From the NCBI GenBank assembly GCA_021780315.1, contig JAJXYY010000042.1:806001-870000 (forward strand): a stretch of 64,000 bases of DNA, read 5' to 3'. Shown here piece after piece: positions 36,801-44,623 of the stretch (positions are counted from its first letter, which is position 1; each line of letters opens with the position of its first letter). Both the position numbers and the translations under genes were made by a program. Source of the stretch: Acidobacteriota bacterium. GTDB taxonomy: Bacteria > Acidobacteriota > Terriglobia > Terriglobales > Acidobacteriaceae. Under the pieces are notes generated by a model. That model did no database searches and was not told where the DNA came from. It saw only the letters and a list, made by a program, of their open reading frames with translations.

Positions 36801-37238
36801 CTAAATAGCCACCGCCGCTGGCACTCGCAGCACCAGCCGATACACATACGGCACGCCACCCAGCTCCGACTCCGTCGCCGACTCCACCTCCATCAGCACC
36901 CCATCCACCAGCACCCCATACGCCGTCGCAAACAGCACGCTCGCCGCCGAGTATCCCAGCGAACCCACCAGCCCCCGCACCGCCGTCGCCGATACCAGCA
37001 GCTCCCACCGCGTCGCCTTCGTCCCCACCCGCGCCCGCACCCGCCGATACACCACCGGCGCCAGCTCCATATCCTCGAACCCCGGCACCGCCAGCCCCAG
37101 CTCTCCGCTCGCATCGCCCGCCACTCCCGGCGCTGGCACCCGCAGCAGCACCGCTCGCCCGCCAACACTGCGCAGCAGCACATCCGCCGCCCGCACCGCC
37201 GCACCACCACGCGCCAGCCTCATGTCCAGATCCGCCAT
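36801..37238 (-). CDS. Phage head-closure-like small protein
   Basis: A 145-residue protein with alternating basic residues and beta strands (GGRAVLLRVPAPGVAGDASGE, then RWELLVSATAVRGLVGSLG). It begins directly at the base following the connector gene's stop codon, so translation is coupled. Head-closure (gp16/gpFII-like) proteins have similar size and lie at this point of phage late operons. No family-specific residues could be confirmed. Confidence 0.4.
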   Translation of the reverse strand: MADLDMRLARGGAAVRAADVLLRSVGGRAVLLRVPAPGVAGDASGELGLAVPGFEDMELAPVVYRRVRARVGTKATRWELLVSATAVRGLVGSLGYSAASVLFATAYGVLVDGVLMEVESATESELGGVPYVYRLVLRVPAAVAI

Positions 37239-37862
37239 CTATCCCAGCCTCTCTGCCACATACGGACGCAGCAGCGCCTGCACCTGCCCATCCAGCAGCG
37301 ATCCGCTGAAGTACTGCATCTGCATCGTGTCCACGCGGCTCGCCTTCACATTCATCGCCGGCGTCGCCTGTGCATTCTTCACTATCTGCACACACGCCAC
37401 CTTCACCGCATCCGGCACCGTCACCAACCCCGACGTATACGTCACCTCGGCCTCGTTGTAGTACAGCCCCAGAAAATTCTGCGGAAACGTCAGCTCACCC
37501 GTCCCCATATTCACATCCACCGTCGACACATCCAGCCCGTTCCAGCTTCCCGGCACGCTGAACGCCCACGCAATCTGCTCGCGAAACGGATCAGCCAGCT
37601 CCCCCCGCCGTGGCCGCCCATACCGCACCCGCACACTCACCAGCGCAGAGCTGTTCCCCGCCGCCACTGCCAGCGGACGATAGCTCAGTCGCACCGACTG
37701 CGCATCCGCCGTCAGCCGCATCCGCTCCACATACTCGGTCACCATCAGGCTCGGCCGGCGGCAATACGCCTCCATCAACACCGACGCCATTGTCACCCAG
37801 TCGTCCGTCGTCTCCGCCGTCAGCCCATACTGCACATACTCCGTCGGCAACAAATACCCCAT
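37239..37862 (-). CDS. Phage head-tail connector (gp6-like)
   Basis: A 207-residue protein. The ATG at 37862 is preferred to an upstream GTG because MGYLLPTEYVQYGL is the conserved-type beginning. It is helical and Tyr-rich in the first half (TDDWVTMASVLMEAYCRRPSL, VEYVERMRLTAD), with a beta region and a C-terminal helix VPDAVKVACVQIVKNAQATP. This resembles DNA-packaging connector proteins that form a ring on the portal. It lies between the capsid gene and the head-closure-like gene, the expected place. Confidence 0.5.
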   Translation of the reverse strand: MGYLLPTEYVQYGLTAETTDDWVTMASVLMEAYCRRPSLMVTEYVERMRLTADAQSVRLSYRPLAVAAGNSSALVSVRVRYGRPRRGELADPFREQIAWAFSVPGSWNGLDVSTVDVNMGTGELTFPQNFLGLYYNEAEVTYTSGLVTVPDAVKVACVQIVKNAQATPAMNVKASRVDTMQMQYFSGSLLDGQVQALLRPYVAERLG

Positions 37863-37943
37863 CGCATCCGCCTCTCCTGTAATAAGCAACAGGGACCGGC
37901 ACATATTGCACCGGCCCCCGCAAACCACTCGCTTCCTTCTAGC

Positions 37944-38915
37944 CTAGCGATCCACCAGCACCTGGTAATGCGCATAGTTCGCGCCCTTCACCACCAGCCC
38001 GCCAAACTTCACCACCACATACTGCGAAGCCAGCGAACCCGGAACGCCCAACTGGAAGATCCGCGGATTCGGATCGCTCAACCAGTGATACTCAATCAGG
38101 TCTTCCGTCACGATGTACGCCGGCAGCACCGCCGTGCCCGATCCAGGCGTACCCGTATAGCTCAACGTCCACTCCGGAATCAGCGGAATCTCGCCCGCCT
38201 GTGTCGACAGCGTCTTCACCGTCAATCCAGCCGCAATCTCCTTCGTGTTCAACACCACGTTGAACTCCGCCTTCATCTCCCGATCAATCAAATCCAGCAG
38301 CACCGGATTCGCATAGATCGCCGTCGGACGAACCCCATACGAGCTGCTCGAAACCATCTGTGCAATCGTCGACTTGAATCCGTCCACAATGCTCTGGCTC
38401 GTGCCGATCGTCACCGTATTGCCACCCGCCGCAATCTGCGCACCCGCACCAAAATACTGCGCCGTCGTCGGCGAACTCAAGCTCGTATCCGTTCCGTTCC
38501 ACAACGCCACATCGTGCGTACGCAACACCCCATCCACCGTATCGGCCAGGTCCTTCGCCTGCAGATACGCAAACTGGCTCTGCTGATGGCCCAGCTCAAT
38601 ATCGAACAGGTTGTAGTTGATCTGCGCCACCAGAGCCTTCAGCGGAACACTCCGCTCCAGCCGTGTCGGTGTCACCAGCGGAGCCACAATATTCCGCGGA
38701 TCAACAAACCCCGAACTCGCCGCCGGCGAAGGAATCGCCGTCTCCTCAAAGAACCGCGACGGATGGCCCGTTGCCGGAACCTGCTTGATCCGCTGCCCAA
38801 ACACCCCACGCCGACGCACCAGGTCCGTAATCTCCGTCTGGTACAACGGAACTTCAATCGCACCAGGTCCCAGGTAATCCGCCGCTGCATGTATCTCAGT
38901 AAACTTCGCGTTCAT
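37944..38915 (-). CDS. Phage major capsid protein
   Basis: A 323-residue protein. The ATG at 38915 follows GGGAGAG. An HK97-like capsid fold is suggested by the block ITDLVRRRGVFGQRIKQVPATGHP, the P-loop-like EETAIPSPAASSGFVDPRNIVAPLVTPTRLERSVPLKAL, a spine helix LQAKDLADTVDGVLRTHDVALWNG, and NPVLLDLIDREMKAEFN. The final third (LSYTGTPGSGTAVLPAYIVTED) and the end GANYAHYQVLVDR suggest the SU10-type major capsid group (DUF5309). The gene sits in the middle of the structural series and is expected to be the most abundant virion protein. Confidence 0.8.
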   Translation of the reverse strand: MNAKFTEIHAAADYLGPGAIEVPLYQTEITDLVRRRGVFGQRIKQVPATGHPSRFFEETAIPSPAASSGFVDPRNIVAPLVTPTRLERSVPLKALVAQINYNLFDIELGHQQSQFAYLQAKDLADTVDGVLRTHDVALWNGTDTSLSSPTTAQYFGAGAQIAAGGNTVTIGTSQSIVDGFKSTIAQMVSSSSYGVRPTAIYANPVLLDLIDREMKAEFNVVLNTKEIAAGLTVKTLSTQAGEIPLIPEWTLSYTGTPGSGTAVLPAYIVTEDLIEYHWLSDPNPRIFQLGVPGSLASQYVVVKFGGLVVKGANYAHYQVLVDR

Positions 38916-39034
38916 CATCTCTCCCTTTTCCAAAACACAAAGGGCGCAGCCTCAGCCACGCCCGTCGCCCCACCCCTACGCAATATGTAACCGTTCTAGT
39001 TTCGTGTCATCATGCGCCTAAGCCACCCGAGCAC

Positions 39035-39472
39035 TCAGCCCATCAGCCCCGCACGCAGCAGCTGCGCCTTCACGGCAAACCGCTGCTCCATGCTCAGACT
39101 GCTCAGCGCGGCATCCAGGCTGCCAGCCTCCAGCGAATCCACCGCCACACCCTGCTTCGCCAGCAGATTCGCCATCGCTCCCGGCAACGTCTTCCGCCCA
39201 TGTGTAACCGTTGCAGGCACACATGCAGCCGCCCGCAACTCGGCAATCTCAGCCTCCGCCGCAGCCAGCTTCTGCTCCAGCTCGGCCTCTCGTCTGGCCT
39301 CCACCGTAGCGACAATCCGTCCAATGCTGGCCTCGGCATCGTTCGCAAACGCGCTCTGCCGCTCCACCAGCCGCACCACTGCCTGCTCCAGCAATCCCGC
39401 CGCGGCCGCCAGCCGTGCCACCGTCTCGCCCAACTCACCCGCACCTATCGCGTCCTGCATCTCCATCTCCAT
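39035..39472 (-). CDS. Phage coiled-coil protein, scaffold-like
   Basis: A 145-residue, Ala/Glu-rich helical protein. The ATG at 39472 follows AGGAG at a 6-base spacing. A long coiled coil runs from about residue 13 to 85 (ETVARLAAAAGLLEQAVVRLVERQ, RREAELEQKLAAAEAEIAELRAAA). A short C-terminal helix follows (SLDAALSSLSMEQRFAVKAQLLRAG). Scaffolding proteins of phages are helical, small, and encoded just upstream of the capsid gene in transcription order, as here. No direct family match is claimed. Confidence 0.55.
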   Translation of the reverse strand: MEMEMQDAIGAGELGETVARLAAAAGLLEQAVVRLVERQSAFANDAEASIGRIVATVEARREAELEQKLAAAEAEIAELRAAACVPATVTHGRKTLPGAMANLLAKQGVAVDSLEAGSLDAALSSLSMEQRFAVKAQLLRAGLMG

Positions 39473-39683
39473 GCTCTCTCCTTTAGCTCTCTTCGCCCTG
39501 CACTCCAACACCGCACCAGCCCCATCGCAGCTCAGTCGTTGGCAACCCTCAGACCTCAACGCAGCAGCACACAATCCGTCAAAGCCACAGCCGCACCCAA
39601 GCCACCACCACTGCACTCACCTCGCCACACCGCCGCACCACCTGGTCCCTGCACCGCTCCATCACAGGCACCCGTCCGCTCAG

Positions 39684-40082
39684 TCAGGCCGGAGTCACAC
39701 TCGCCGCCGCCGCGCCCGGCATCCGCTGCACATTCAGAATCGCCACCACCGCCGAAACCACACTCTCCACATAAGCGCTGTCTGCCGCAATCCCTGCCTG
39801 GTGCAGCAGCCCCAGAACCGTCTGCTCCGTCAGCAGCATCACCTCCGCCAGCTTCTGCGCGCCCGTCCCGCTCTGCATCCCGGCCGCCGCATACTTCTGC
39901 TCCACCAGCAACACCGCACCCTGGATCAGGCTGGTCGCATTCGCCACCTCCAACGCAGCCGGTGCAGCCGCAGGAAACAGCAGCGCCACCAGACGCTCCA
40001 CCGGAACCGCATACTCCACCGCCCACTTCAACCCCTTCTCGAATCCCTTGCCAATCGCCTGCAACACACCCATAAACGTCAT
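39684..40082 (-). CDS. Small phage protein, unknown
   Basis: A 132-residue protein. ATG 40082 has AGGAG at a 6-base spacing. It is mainly helical: MTFMGVLQAIGKGFEKGLKWAVEYAVPVERLVALLF, then AQKLAEVMLLTEQTVLGLLHQ. The lysine-rich early part suggests contact with DNA or with a membrane surface. Its place between the protease-like gene and the coiled-coil gene suggests a head-assembly role. I do not recognise the family. Confidence 0.45.
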   Translation of the reverse strand: MTFMGVLQAIGKGFEKGLKWAVEYAVPVERLVALLFPAAAPAALEVANATSLIQGAVLLVEQKYAAAGMQSGTGAQKLAEVMLLTEQTVLGLLHQAGIAADSAYVESVVSAVVAILNVQRMPGAAAASVTPA

Positions 40083-40150
40083 GCTCTCTCCTTCGGTTGG
40101 ACTACCACTCGCCTCGCGCAATCGTCGCGCTCCCGCCCACCATGCCCCTG

Positions 40151-40786
40151 CTAAACCACCCTGCTGGAGTGTCGCCCCGCCCCCACAGGCGTCGCACTCC
40201 CCTGCCGCTTCAGCCGGAAACTCGTACTCCGGTAAGCCGCCTTCTCCCGCAGCAGAATCGCCGCACCGGTAAACGTCGCCCGCGTCAGCGTCCACACCTG
40301 TGCTCGCATATCGGCCACATGCGCATCCGCCAGCTCGTAGCTCATCCCCATCATCCCGCCGCCATCCGCCTGCACCTTCGCCTCCATCTCCGGAAAGTCC
40401 CGCGCAAACAGATACCCCGCCACCGTCAACCGCCGCCCATCCACCTCGGCCGACGTGATGATGCCGCACTTCTGCCGCGCATCATGACCATCCCACCCTG
40501 CCTTGTAGTCCACCGCCATCCCCAGCAGACTCGGCAGCGCCGCCTCCGCAGCCTCCCGCGTCAACACCACCCGGTGCCCACGCGTACCACTCGGAGCCTT
40601 GTCGCTCGCCACATCCACCAGCGTCAACACCCCCTCAAACGGCAGACGATTCGGATGCCCATGCACCACCGGAAACTCCACCGCCATCGCCCGCAGCTCC
40701 ATCCCCTTAGGCCGCCCAAACACATCCACGCAAACACCCCGGCTCCCACTCGCGCTGCGCCGATGCAGTCCCTCTGCCTGTCCCAT
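40151..40786 (-). CDS. Prohead protease-like protein
   Basis: A 211-residue protein. The ATG at 40786 has GAGGAGG at a short spacing. The block VDYKAGWDGHDARQKCGIITSAEVDGRRLTVAGYLFARDF, followed by GMSYELADAHV and LTRATFTGAAILLREKAAYRSTSF, follows the plan of serine-type HK97-like prohead proteases: an early histidine (in DGHD), a serine (GMSYEL) and a late strand. The family matures capsids by cleaving scaffold and capsid N-termini. Catalytic residue assignments are tentative. The gene begins the capsid-assembly section. Confidence 0.5.
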   Translation of the reverse strand: MGQAEGLHRRSASGSRGVCVDVFGRPKGMELRAMAVEFPVVHGHPNRLPFEGVLTLVDVASDKAPSGTRGHRVVLTREAAEAALPSLLGMAVDYKAGWDGHDARQKCGIITSAEVDGRRLTVAGYLFARDFPEMEAKVQADGGGMMGMSYELADAHVADMRAQVWTLTRATFTGAAILLREKAAYRSTSFRLKRQGSATPVGAGRHSSRVV

Positions 40787-40857
40787 GCCACCTCCTCAGT
40801 CTCGCTCGTACTACTTGCTCCAGCACCACTAGCTCCAGCTCCGGCCCGCTCCCAGCC

Positions 40858-41223
40858 CTACTTCGGTGGCACCGTCCGCAACTGCTCCAGCAACCGCCCC
40901 GCCAGGCTCTTGCCCCGCTGCTGCTTCACCTTAGGAACCACGTCCCCTTTATCCAGCCCGCCCAGGTTCGCCAGCGCCTTCGCATGCGCCACGCTCCCCT
41001 CCTTGGCCGCCTTCAGAAACGTCTCCACAATCTCCGGCAAAGCCTCCGCCACCCGCTTCCGCGTATACGTCCGGCAATACTTCGGTCGCGGAGCTGCCAC
41101 CCGGACCACCGTTACACTGGCGCCGCTTCCCGCCTCCGCACTCGCTCCTTCACCCGCCTGCTCCTTGGTTCCATCGGGCTCATCCCGCACAAAACGACCC
41201 GCTACACGCTTCCTCACCATCCG
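40858..41223 (-). CDS. Basic small protein near the head-gene start
   Basis: A 121-residue protein starting MVRKRVAGRFVRDEPDG and ending in LLEQLRTVPPK. It is basic at the N-terminus and in the middle (PKYCRTYTRKRVAEALPEIVETFLKAA). The block KEGSVAHAKALANLGGLDKGDVVPK recurs in many acidobacterial hypothetical proteins that I recall but cannot check here. It could bind DNA; a small-terminase role is possible by position but unsupported. It begins after the intrinsic terminator at 41235-41273. Confidence 0.5.
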   Translation of the reverse strand, partial: RMVRKRVAGRFVRDEPDGTKEQAGEGASAEAGSGASVTVVRVAAPRPKYCRTYTRKRVAEALPEIVETFLKAAKEGSVAHAKALANLGGLDKGDVVPKVKQQRGKSLAGRLLEQLRTVPPK

Positions 41224-41234
41224 GCCCTCCCCCC

Positions 41235-41273
41235 AAAACAAAACGGGAGAGCCCTCTACAAGGCTTCTCCCGT
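41235..41273 (-). terminator. Intrinsic terminator upstream of the small basic gene
   Basis: Read on the minus strand, ACGGGAG-A-AGCC pairs with GGCTCTCCCGT (41273-41243). The 11-bp stem has one bulge and is followed by TTTTGTTTTG. It lies between the sigma-like gene and the small basic gene, so the control module and the structural genes appear to be separate transcription units. Confidence 0.75.
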
Positions 41274-41388
41274 CTGTCCTTCTCTTCAACTCTCACTTAC
41301 ATCTCTAGAATACCAACCACAGTAAAACTAATTGTTCACTTCAAACCAAGTTTTATCTCCCATCATTACAATCACTTACAGGGAATCT

Positions 41389-41895
41389 TTACCCTCGACC
41401 CCCTTGACACGCAAATTGACTGCTCTTCTGTGGCTCCAGCAGCTTCACCTCCAGAAAGATCTCCGTCAGCCGGTCCAGTGCCCGGCCATAGCGCCGAACC
41501 ACCGTGCTCACCCCCAGACCCGTCATCGCCGCCGCCTCATGGATCGTGTACTCCTGCAGCCCAATCCGACGAATCATCTGCTGCTGTTTTTCATCCAGCT
41601 TTGCCAGACAATTCTCCACATCATGCACGAAGATCACCACATCGTCGAAGCCATGCACCTGGTACGAAGTCACCTTCCCCCGGAACATCTCCCGTCCCAG
41701 CAGCGAAGGTGCCCGTCCAGCCTCCATCGACAACCGCACATACCGCCGCAGCATCCCCTCCGTATACTTCCGGTAGAACGCTAACTGCGGCAATACCCTC
41801 ACTTCCGCCAATGCACGCGCCACTGGCTTCCGCTCCAGCCGCTCCGCCGATGCCGTAGCCCAGATCACCGGCAAAATCACCAGCGCCGCACTCAT
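41389..41895 (-). CDS. Sigma-70 region 4-like regulator
   Basis: A 168-residue protein. The ATG at 41895 overlaps the previous gene by four bases. The C-terminal half is a sigma-70 region 4-type helix-turn-helix: LDEKQQQMIRRIGLQEYTIHEAAAMTGLGVSTVVRRYGRALDRL. No clear -10-binding region 2 motif is visible in the N-terminal half. It resembles phage late-gene activators and ArpU-type regulators that switch on structural genes. It is the second gene of the control module, followed by a terminator. Confidence 0.6.
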   Translation of the reverse strand: MSAALVILPVIWATASAERLERKPVARALAEVRVLPQLAFYRKYTEGMLRRYVRLSMEAGRAPSLLGREMFRGKVTSYQVHGFDDVVIFVHDVENCLAKLDEKQQQMIRRIGLQEYTIHEAAAMTGLGVSTVVRRYGRALDRLTEIFLEVKLLEPQKSSQFACQGGRG

Positions 41896-42089
41896 CGTGC
41901 ACCCCCGCAACTCACCGAAACCCGCGCCAGCCGCGGCTTTCGTCCACCCGCATGCCGAGCCCGCGGCGCTGGAAACTCCAGCAAACGTCCCGCACAACCA
42001 CGACAGTAAACTCCAGCCTCAACTCCCAAACGAAGCCACAATGCTCCGCATCCTTCACATACCTTCAAATCCAAGCGTAAGTTGTTCAT
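41892..42089 (-). CDS. Small zinc-ribbon protein in the control module
   Basis: A 65-residue protein with two CxxC pairs, VCEGCGALWLRLG and VYCRGCAGRLL, and a basic tail (GGRKPRLARVS). The ATG at 42089 follows AAAGGG. Such small zinc ribbons often act as transcription cofactors in phages. Its last four bases overlap the sigma-like start, so both are translated from one message beginning in the 42.1-42.5 kb gap. Confidence 0.55.
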   Translation of the reverse strand: MNNLRLDLKVCEGCGALWLRLGVEAGVYCRGCAGRLLEFPAPRARHAGGRKPRLARVSVSCGGAR

Positions 42090-42551
42090 TTCTTGCCCTT
42101 TCAAGGCGTACTGCTCCCCCGGCGAGCCTCAGTATTGTCCAGCGGTCGAAAGGGCTCGCTCAGGTTGCTAAAGATCTGCCGGAACTCCTACCCCCCGCCT
42201 CTAACGGACAGGTCGGCCAAAGCAGGCAACAATCTCACGGTCATAGGTGGTGTAACTTGAGGAAAATCAATCGGCTTCCTGCTCCTCCACGCCAGCCATC
42301 AGTCGCAAACGCATCCCTCCTCAGGCCTCTGGGAAAGGTCTCTCGTTTGCCGCTGATTCCCATAATGGAAAGTTTCAAGGTTATAGCTTTCGACAAATTA
42401 CCTGTCAACAGTAATCTTTTTCGCGGTAATAGGTAATCCAAAAGTCATCTGATATCCGTACTTTAGGGGAAAAACTTATTGCTATAAGATAATATTTCGC
42501 CTAATCTTCGCTTATCGACAAGGAATAGGCCACCCAAGGACATCCACACCC
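42090..42551. promoter_or_regulatory. Divergent control region with operator-like repeats
   Basis: A 460-base gap between the leftward control genes and the rightward repressor. The hexamer GGTAAT occurs at 42425-42430 and 42432-42437 and as its complement ATTACC at 42397-42402, and GTAAT at 42411-42415 completes an ATTAC-N9-GTAAT inverted pair (42397-42415). This clustering is typical of repressor operators. Next to the repressor start is an AT-rich stretch with TAAGATAATATTT near 42485-42500, a plausible -10. No open frame here looks real. Confidence 0.5.
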
Positions 42552-43259
42552 ATGAACTTTCAAGACCTCCACGAACTCCTCCGCCTCGAACTCCTCCAGC
42601 GCATCGAGCGAGGCACCCTCACCGGCAGTCAACTCGCCCGGCAAACCGGCTTTCAGCAGGCCCATGTCTCTAACTTCCTCAATCGCAAGCGCTCCCTCTC
42701 GCTGGAAGGTCTCGACCGCGTGCTCACCGCACAAAATCTCGCCATAGAACACATCCTCCCCCTCGAACTGGCCGCCGCTACCCCCACTCCCGTCAGTGAC
42801 CCCAGCGAGATCGTCCCCGTAGTCTCCGCCTCCACCGCCATGCAGGATCCCCGCGTAACCCCCTCTGCCATCATCGAAACCCTGCAGGTCTCCGCCTCCC
42901 GCCTGCGCGACCATCGCGCCCGGCCATCGCATCGCAGCACCAACTGGCAACGCTTCGTTGCCATCCGTGTCGATGCCCAGCAAGCCGCCGCCATGGAGCC
43001 ACTCCTCACTCCCGGCGCGACCACCGTGCTCGATCGTCACTACAACTCGCTCGCGCCATACCGTGCCCAACAGCCCACCCTATACGCCGTTCGCTGCGGC
43101 CCCAGCCTGCTCATCCGCTATGTGGACTTCGACGACAACTGCCTCATCCTTCGCCCCTACTCCCTCCGCGTCCCGGTACAACTCATTCCGTTAGCGGCAG
43201 ATGAGACCCCCAGCGACTACATCGTCGGCCGCGTCTGCATGATCTTTGCTGAGCTATAA
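42552..43259 (+). CDS. XRE/CI-like phage repressor
   Basis: A 235-residue protein. The N-terminal helix-turn-helix (about residues 18-70; TGSQLARQTGFQQAHVSNFLNRKRSLSLEGLDRVL) is of the Cro/CI type. A Pro/Ser-rich linker follows, then a C-terminal domain with strands ending DYIVGRVCMIFAEL. That domain resembles the beta-rich dimerisation part of S24 repressors, but no Ser-Lys protease dyad is obvious, so RecA-stimulated self-cleavage cannot be claimed. It is divergent from all other phage genes, and repeats that suit an operator lie in its upstream gap. Confidence 0.65.
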   Translation: MNFQDLHELLRLELLQRIERGTLTGSQLARQTGFQQAHVSNFLNRKRSLSLEGLDRVLTAQNLAIEHILPLELAAATPTPVSDPSEIVPVVSASTAMQDPRVTPSAIIETLQVSASRLRDHRARPSHRSTNWQRFVAIRVDAQQAAAMEPLLTPGATTVLDRHYNSLAPYRAQQPTLYAVRCGPSLLIRYVDFDDNCLILRPYSLRVPVQLIPLAADETPSDYIVGRVCMIFAEL

Positions 43260-43297
43260 GCCTCAGCGTGACACTTCAAGGTTGGTAAACTAAGTCC

Positions 43298-44503
43298 ATG
43301 CTCTCCCGTCTTTATGCCAAATGGATGTTTGATTGGGAGACCGCTCTCACAACCCGTGACACAAACAGGATTGTCCGGCCTCTGGAATGGGGTTTCGACT
43401 GGTTAGATGGCTTTGCCTCGCCCGAGAATCATTCACCCGACTCTCCTGTCCCGCAGATAGACCACGATCTCCAGCGGATGATCCACGCGAACCAACAGAT
43501 CGTCGCTCACTCCGATCAGTTTTTTGGCTACCAAACCCCGCTCGACTTTCGCCTGGAAACCCGCCATCCACAGCTGTTTCCAACCAATGTGCGGCCGGAA
43601 ACTCTAGCTCAGGATGCTGAGCTAAAGCTGCAGGCCGCCGTCGGGGAACTGGAAGAGGCTGAGTTTTTACGTTTCACCTCGCCGGTACGAACACGCTACC
43701 CGGAAAACGACATCGTCAACGCCCGTTGGTATCCGGCCCCTGCGGAAAAACAGGTGGGCAAGCCCAAGCAGGCCATCATCGTCATGCCGCAATGGAACGC
43801 CGATGCCTTTAGTCACAACGCATTGTGCAGCATCTTTAACCGCTTTGGAATCTCTGCGTTACGCCTCTCCAAGCCCTACCACGACATTCGCCGACCCGCC
43901 GAACTGGAGCGTTCCGACTACGCCGTCAGCTCAAATATTGGTCGGACCACCGCTGCTTGCCAACAAGCGGTTGTGGACATCCGCAGCTGCATCGACTGGC
44001 TGGAATCCCAAGGCTACGAACAGTTTGGCGTGCTGGGTACCAGTCTGGGCAGTTGCTACGCCTTCATCGCAGCGGCGCATGATCCACGCATTCAGGTCTG
44101 CGCCTTCAACCATGCCTCCACCTGGTTTGGCGATGTAGTCTGGACCGGCCAGAGTACACGCCATATTCGAGCCTCGTTCGAGCAGGTTGGACTCACCCAG
44201 AATCAGGTTCGAGAGATCTTCACCGGCATCAGTCCCATGTCCTATATGCAGCGTTTCGCAGCGAATCCCAAGCGCGCCCTGGTCATCCACGCAACCTATG
44301 ACCTGACCTTCCTGCGAGAGTTTTCGTTGGATGTACTGGATAACTTTGATCGCCACCAGATCGATTACCTCTCCAAAGTTCTGCCCTGCGGGCACTACAC
44401 CACTGGAGAGACGCCCTACAAATTCATGGACGGATGGTACATGGGTTCCTTTGTCTATAAGTCCTTCAAGCGACTTGCTGAACAGTACGGAGCCAGTAGT
44501 TGA
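43298..44503 (+). CDS. Alpha/beta hydrolase, ABHD18-like
   Basis: A 401-residue protein with an alpha/beta-hydrolase fold. The nucleophile elbow is GTSLGSC (catalytic serine at about residue 249). An acid (VIHATYDLTFLREFS) and a histidine (LPCGHYTTGETPY) follow in the right order for a Ser-Asp/Glu-His triad. A long N-terminal region (about 150 residues) precedes the fold, as in the ABHD18/DUF2048 group. The natural substrate is unknown. It directly follows the phage repressor and is upstream of glyA; the boundary of the phage element lies before it. Confidence 0.7.
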   Translation: MLSRLYAKWMFDWETALTTRDTNRIVRPLEWGFDWLDGFASPENHSPDSPVPQIDHDLQRMIHANQQIVAHSDQFFGYQTPLDFRLETRHPQLFPTNVRPETLAQDAELKLQAAVGELEEAEFLRFTSPVRTRYPENDIVNARWYPAPAEKQVGKPKQAIIVMPQWNADAFSHNALCSIFNRFGISALRLSKPYHDIRRPAELERSDYAVSSNIGRTTAACQQAVVDIRSCIDWLESQGYEQFGVLGTSLGSCYAFIAAAHDPRIQVCAFNHASTWFGDVVWTGQSTRHIRASFEQVGLTQNQVREIFTGISPMSYMQRFAANPKRALVIHATYDLTFLREFSLDVLDNFDRHQIDYLSKVLPCGHYTTGETPYKFMDGWYMGSFVYKSFKRLAEQYGASS

Positions 44504-44611
44504 AACGTGTACTCAGACTTGGGCAGGCGAGGAGCAATCCAGTCTCGTGATGTTGTCTTTATCGCGTGAAACAACTGCAATTCCGTTCTGCTGACTCCCT
44601 GTTAAACAGCA

Positions 44612-44617
44612 TAAAAT
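44612..44617 (+). promoter_or_regulatory. Putative -10 box of glyA
   Basis: TAAAAT ends only six bases before the glyA ATG at 44624. If used, the transcript would start at about the ATG and be leaderless; no SD precedes the start codon. The -35 region is weak. The sequence gives support by position only. Confidence 0.35.
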
Positions 44618-44623
44618 GATCGT

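Larger units (their letters stand above)
23282..43259. mobile_element. Compact phage-derived particle locus (remnant prophage or domesticated)
   Basis: About 20 kb containing sixteen leftward genes and one rightward repressor. Recognisable modules from right to left are control genes (repressor, zinc ribbon, sigma-like), prohead protease-like protein, scaffold-like coiled coil, major capsid protein, connector and tail genes, fibre with esterase, large terminase, a HipA/DUF3037 pair, portal, baseplate-hub-like protein and a small membrane protein. No integrase, excisionase, replication gene, endolysin, holin-endolysin pair or tape-measure protein is visible, and no att repeats or tRNA flank it. 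It sits between purE and an ABHD18-like hydrolase. A defective prophage is the plain reading; a gene-transfer-agent-like system is a possible alternative. Confidence 0.8.

Noticed and set aside
42241..42441. A 66-codon minus-strand open frame in the phage control gap
   Set aside because: No SD, no recognisable protein character, and it overlaps the operator-like repeats.
23238..43297. att-site direct repeats flanking the phage locus
   Set aside because: I compared the short gaps at both ends by eye and found no shared repeat long enough to call, and no tRNA is adjacent.
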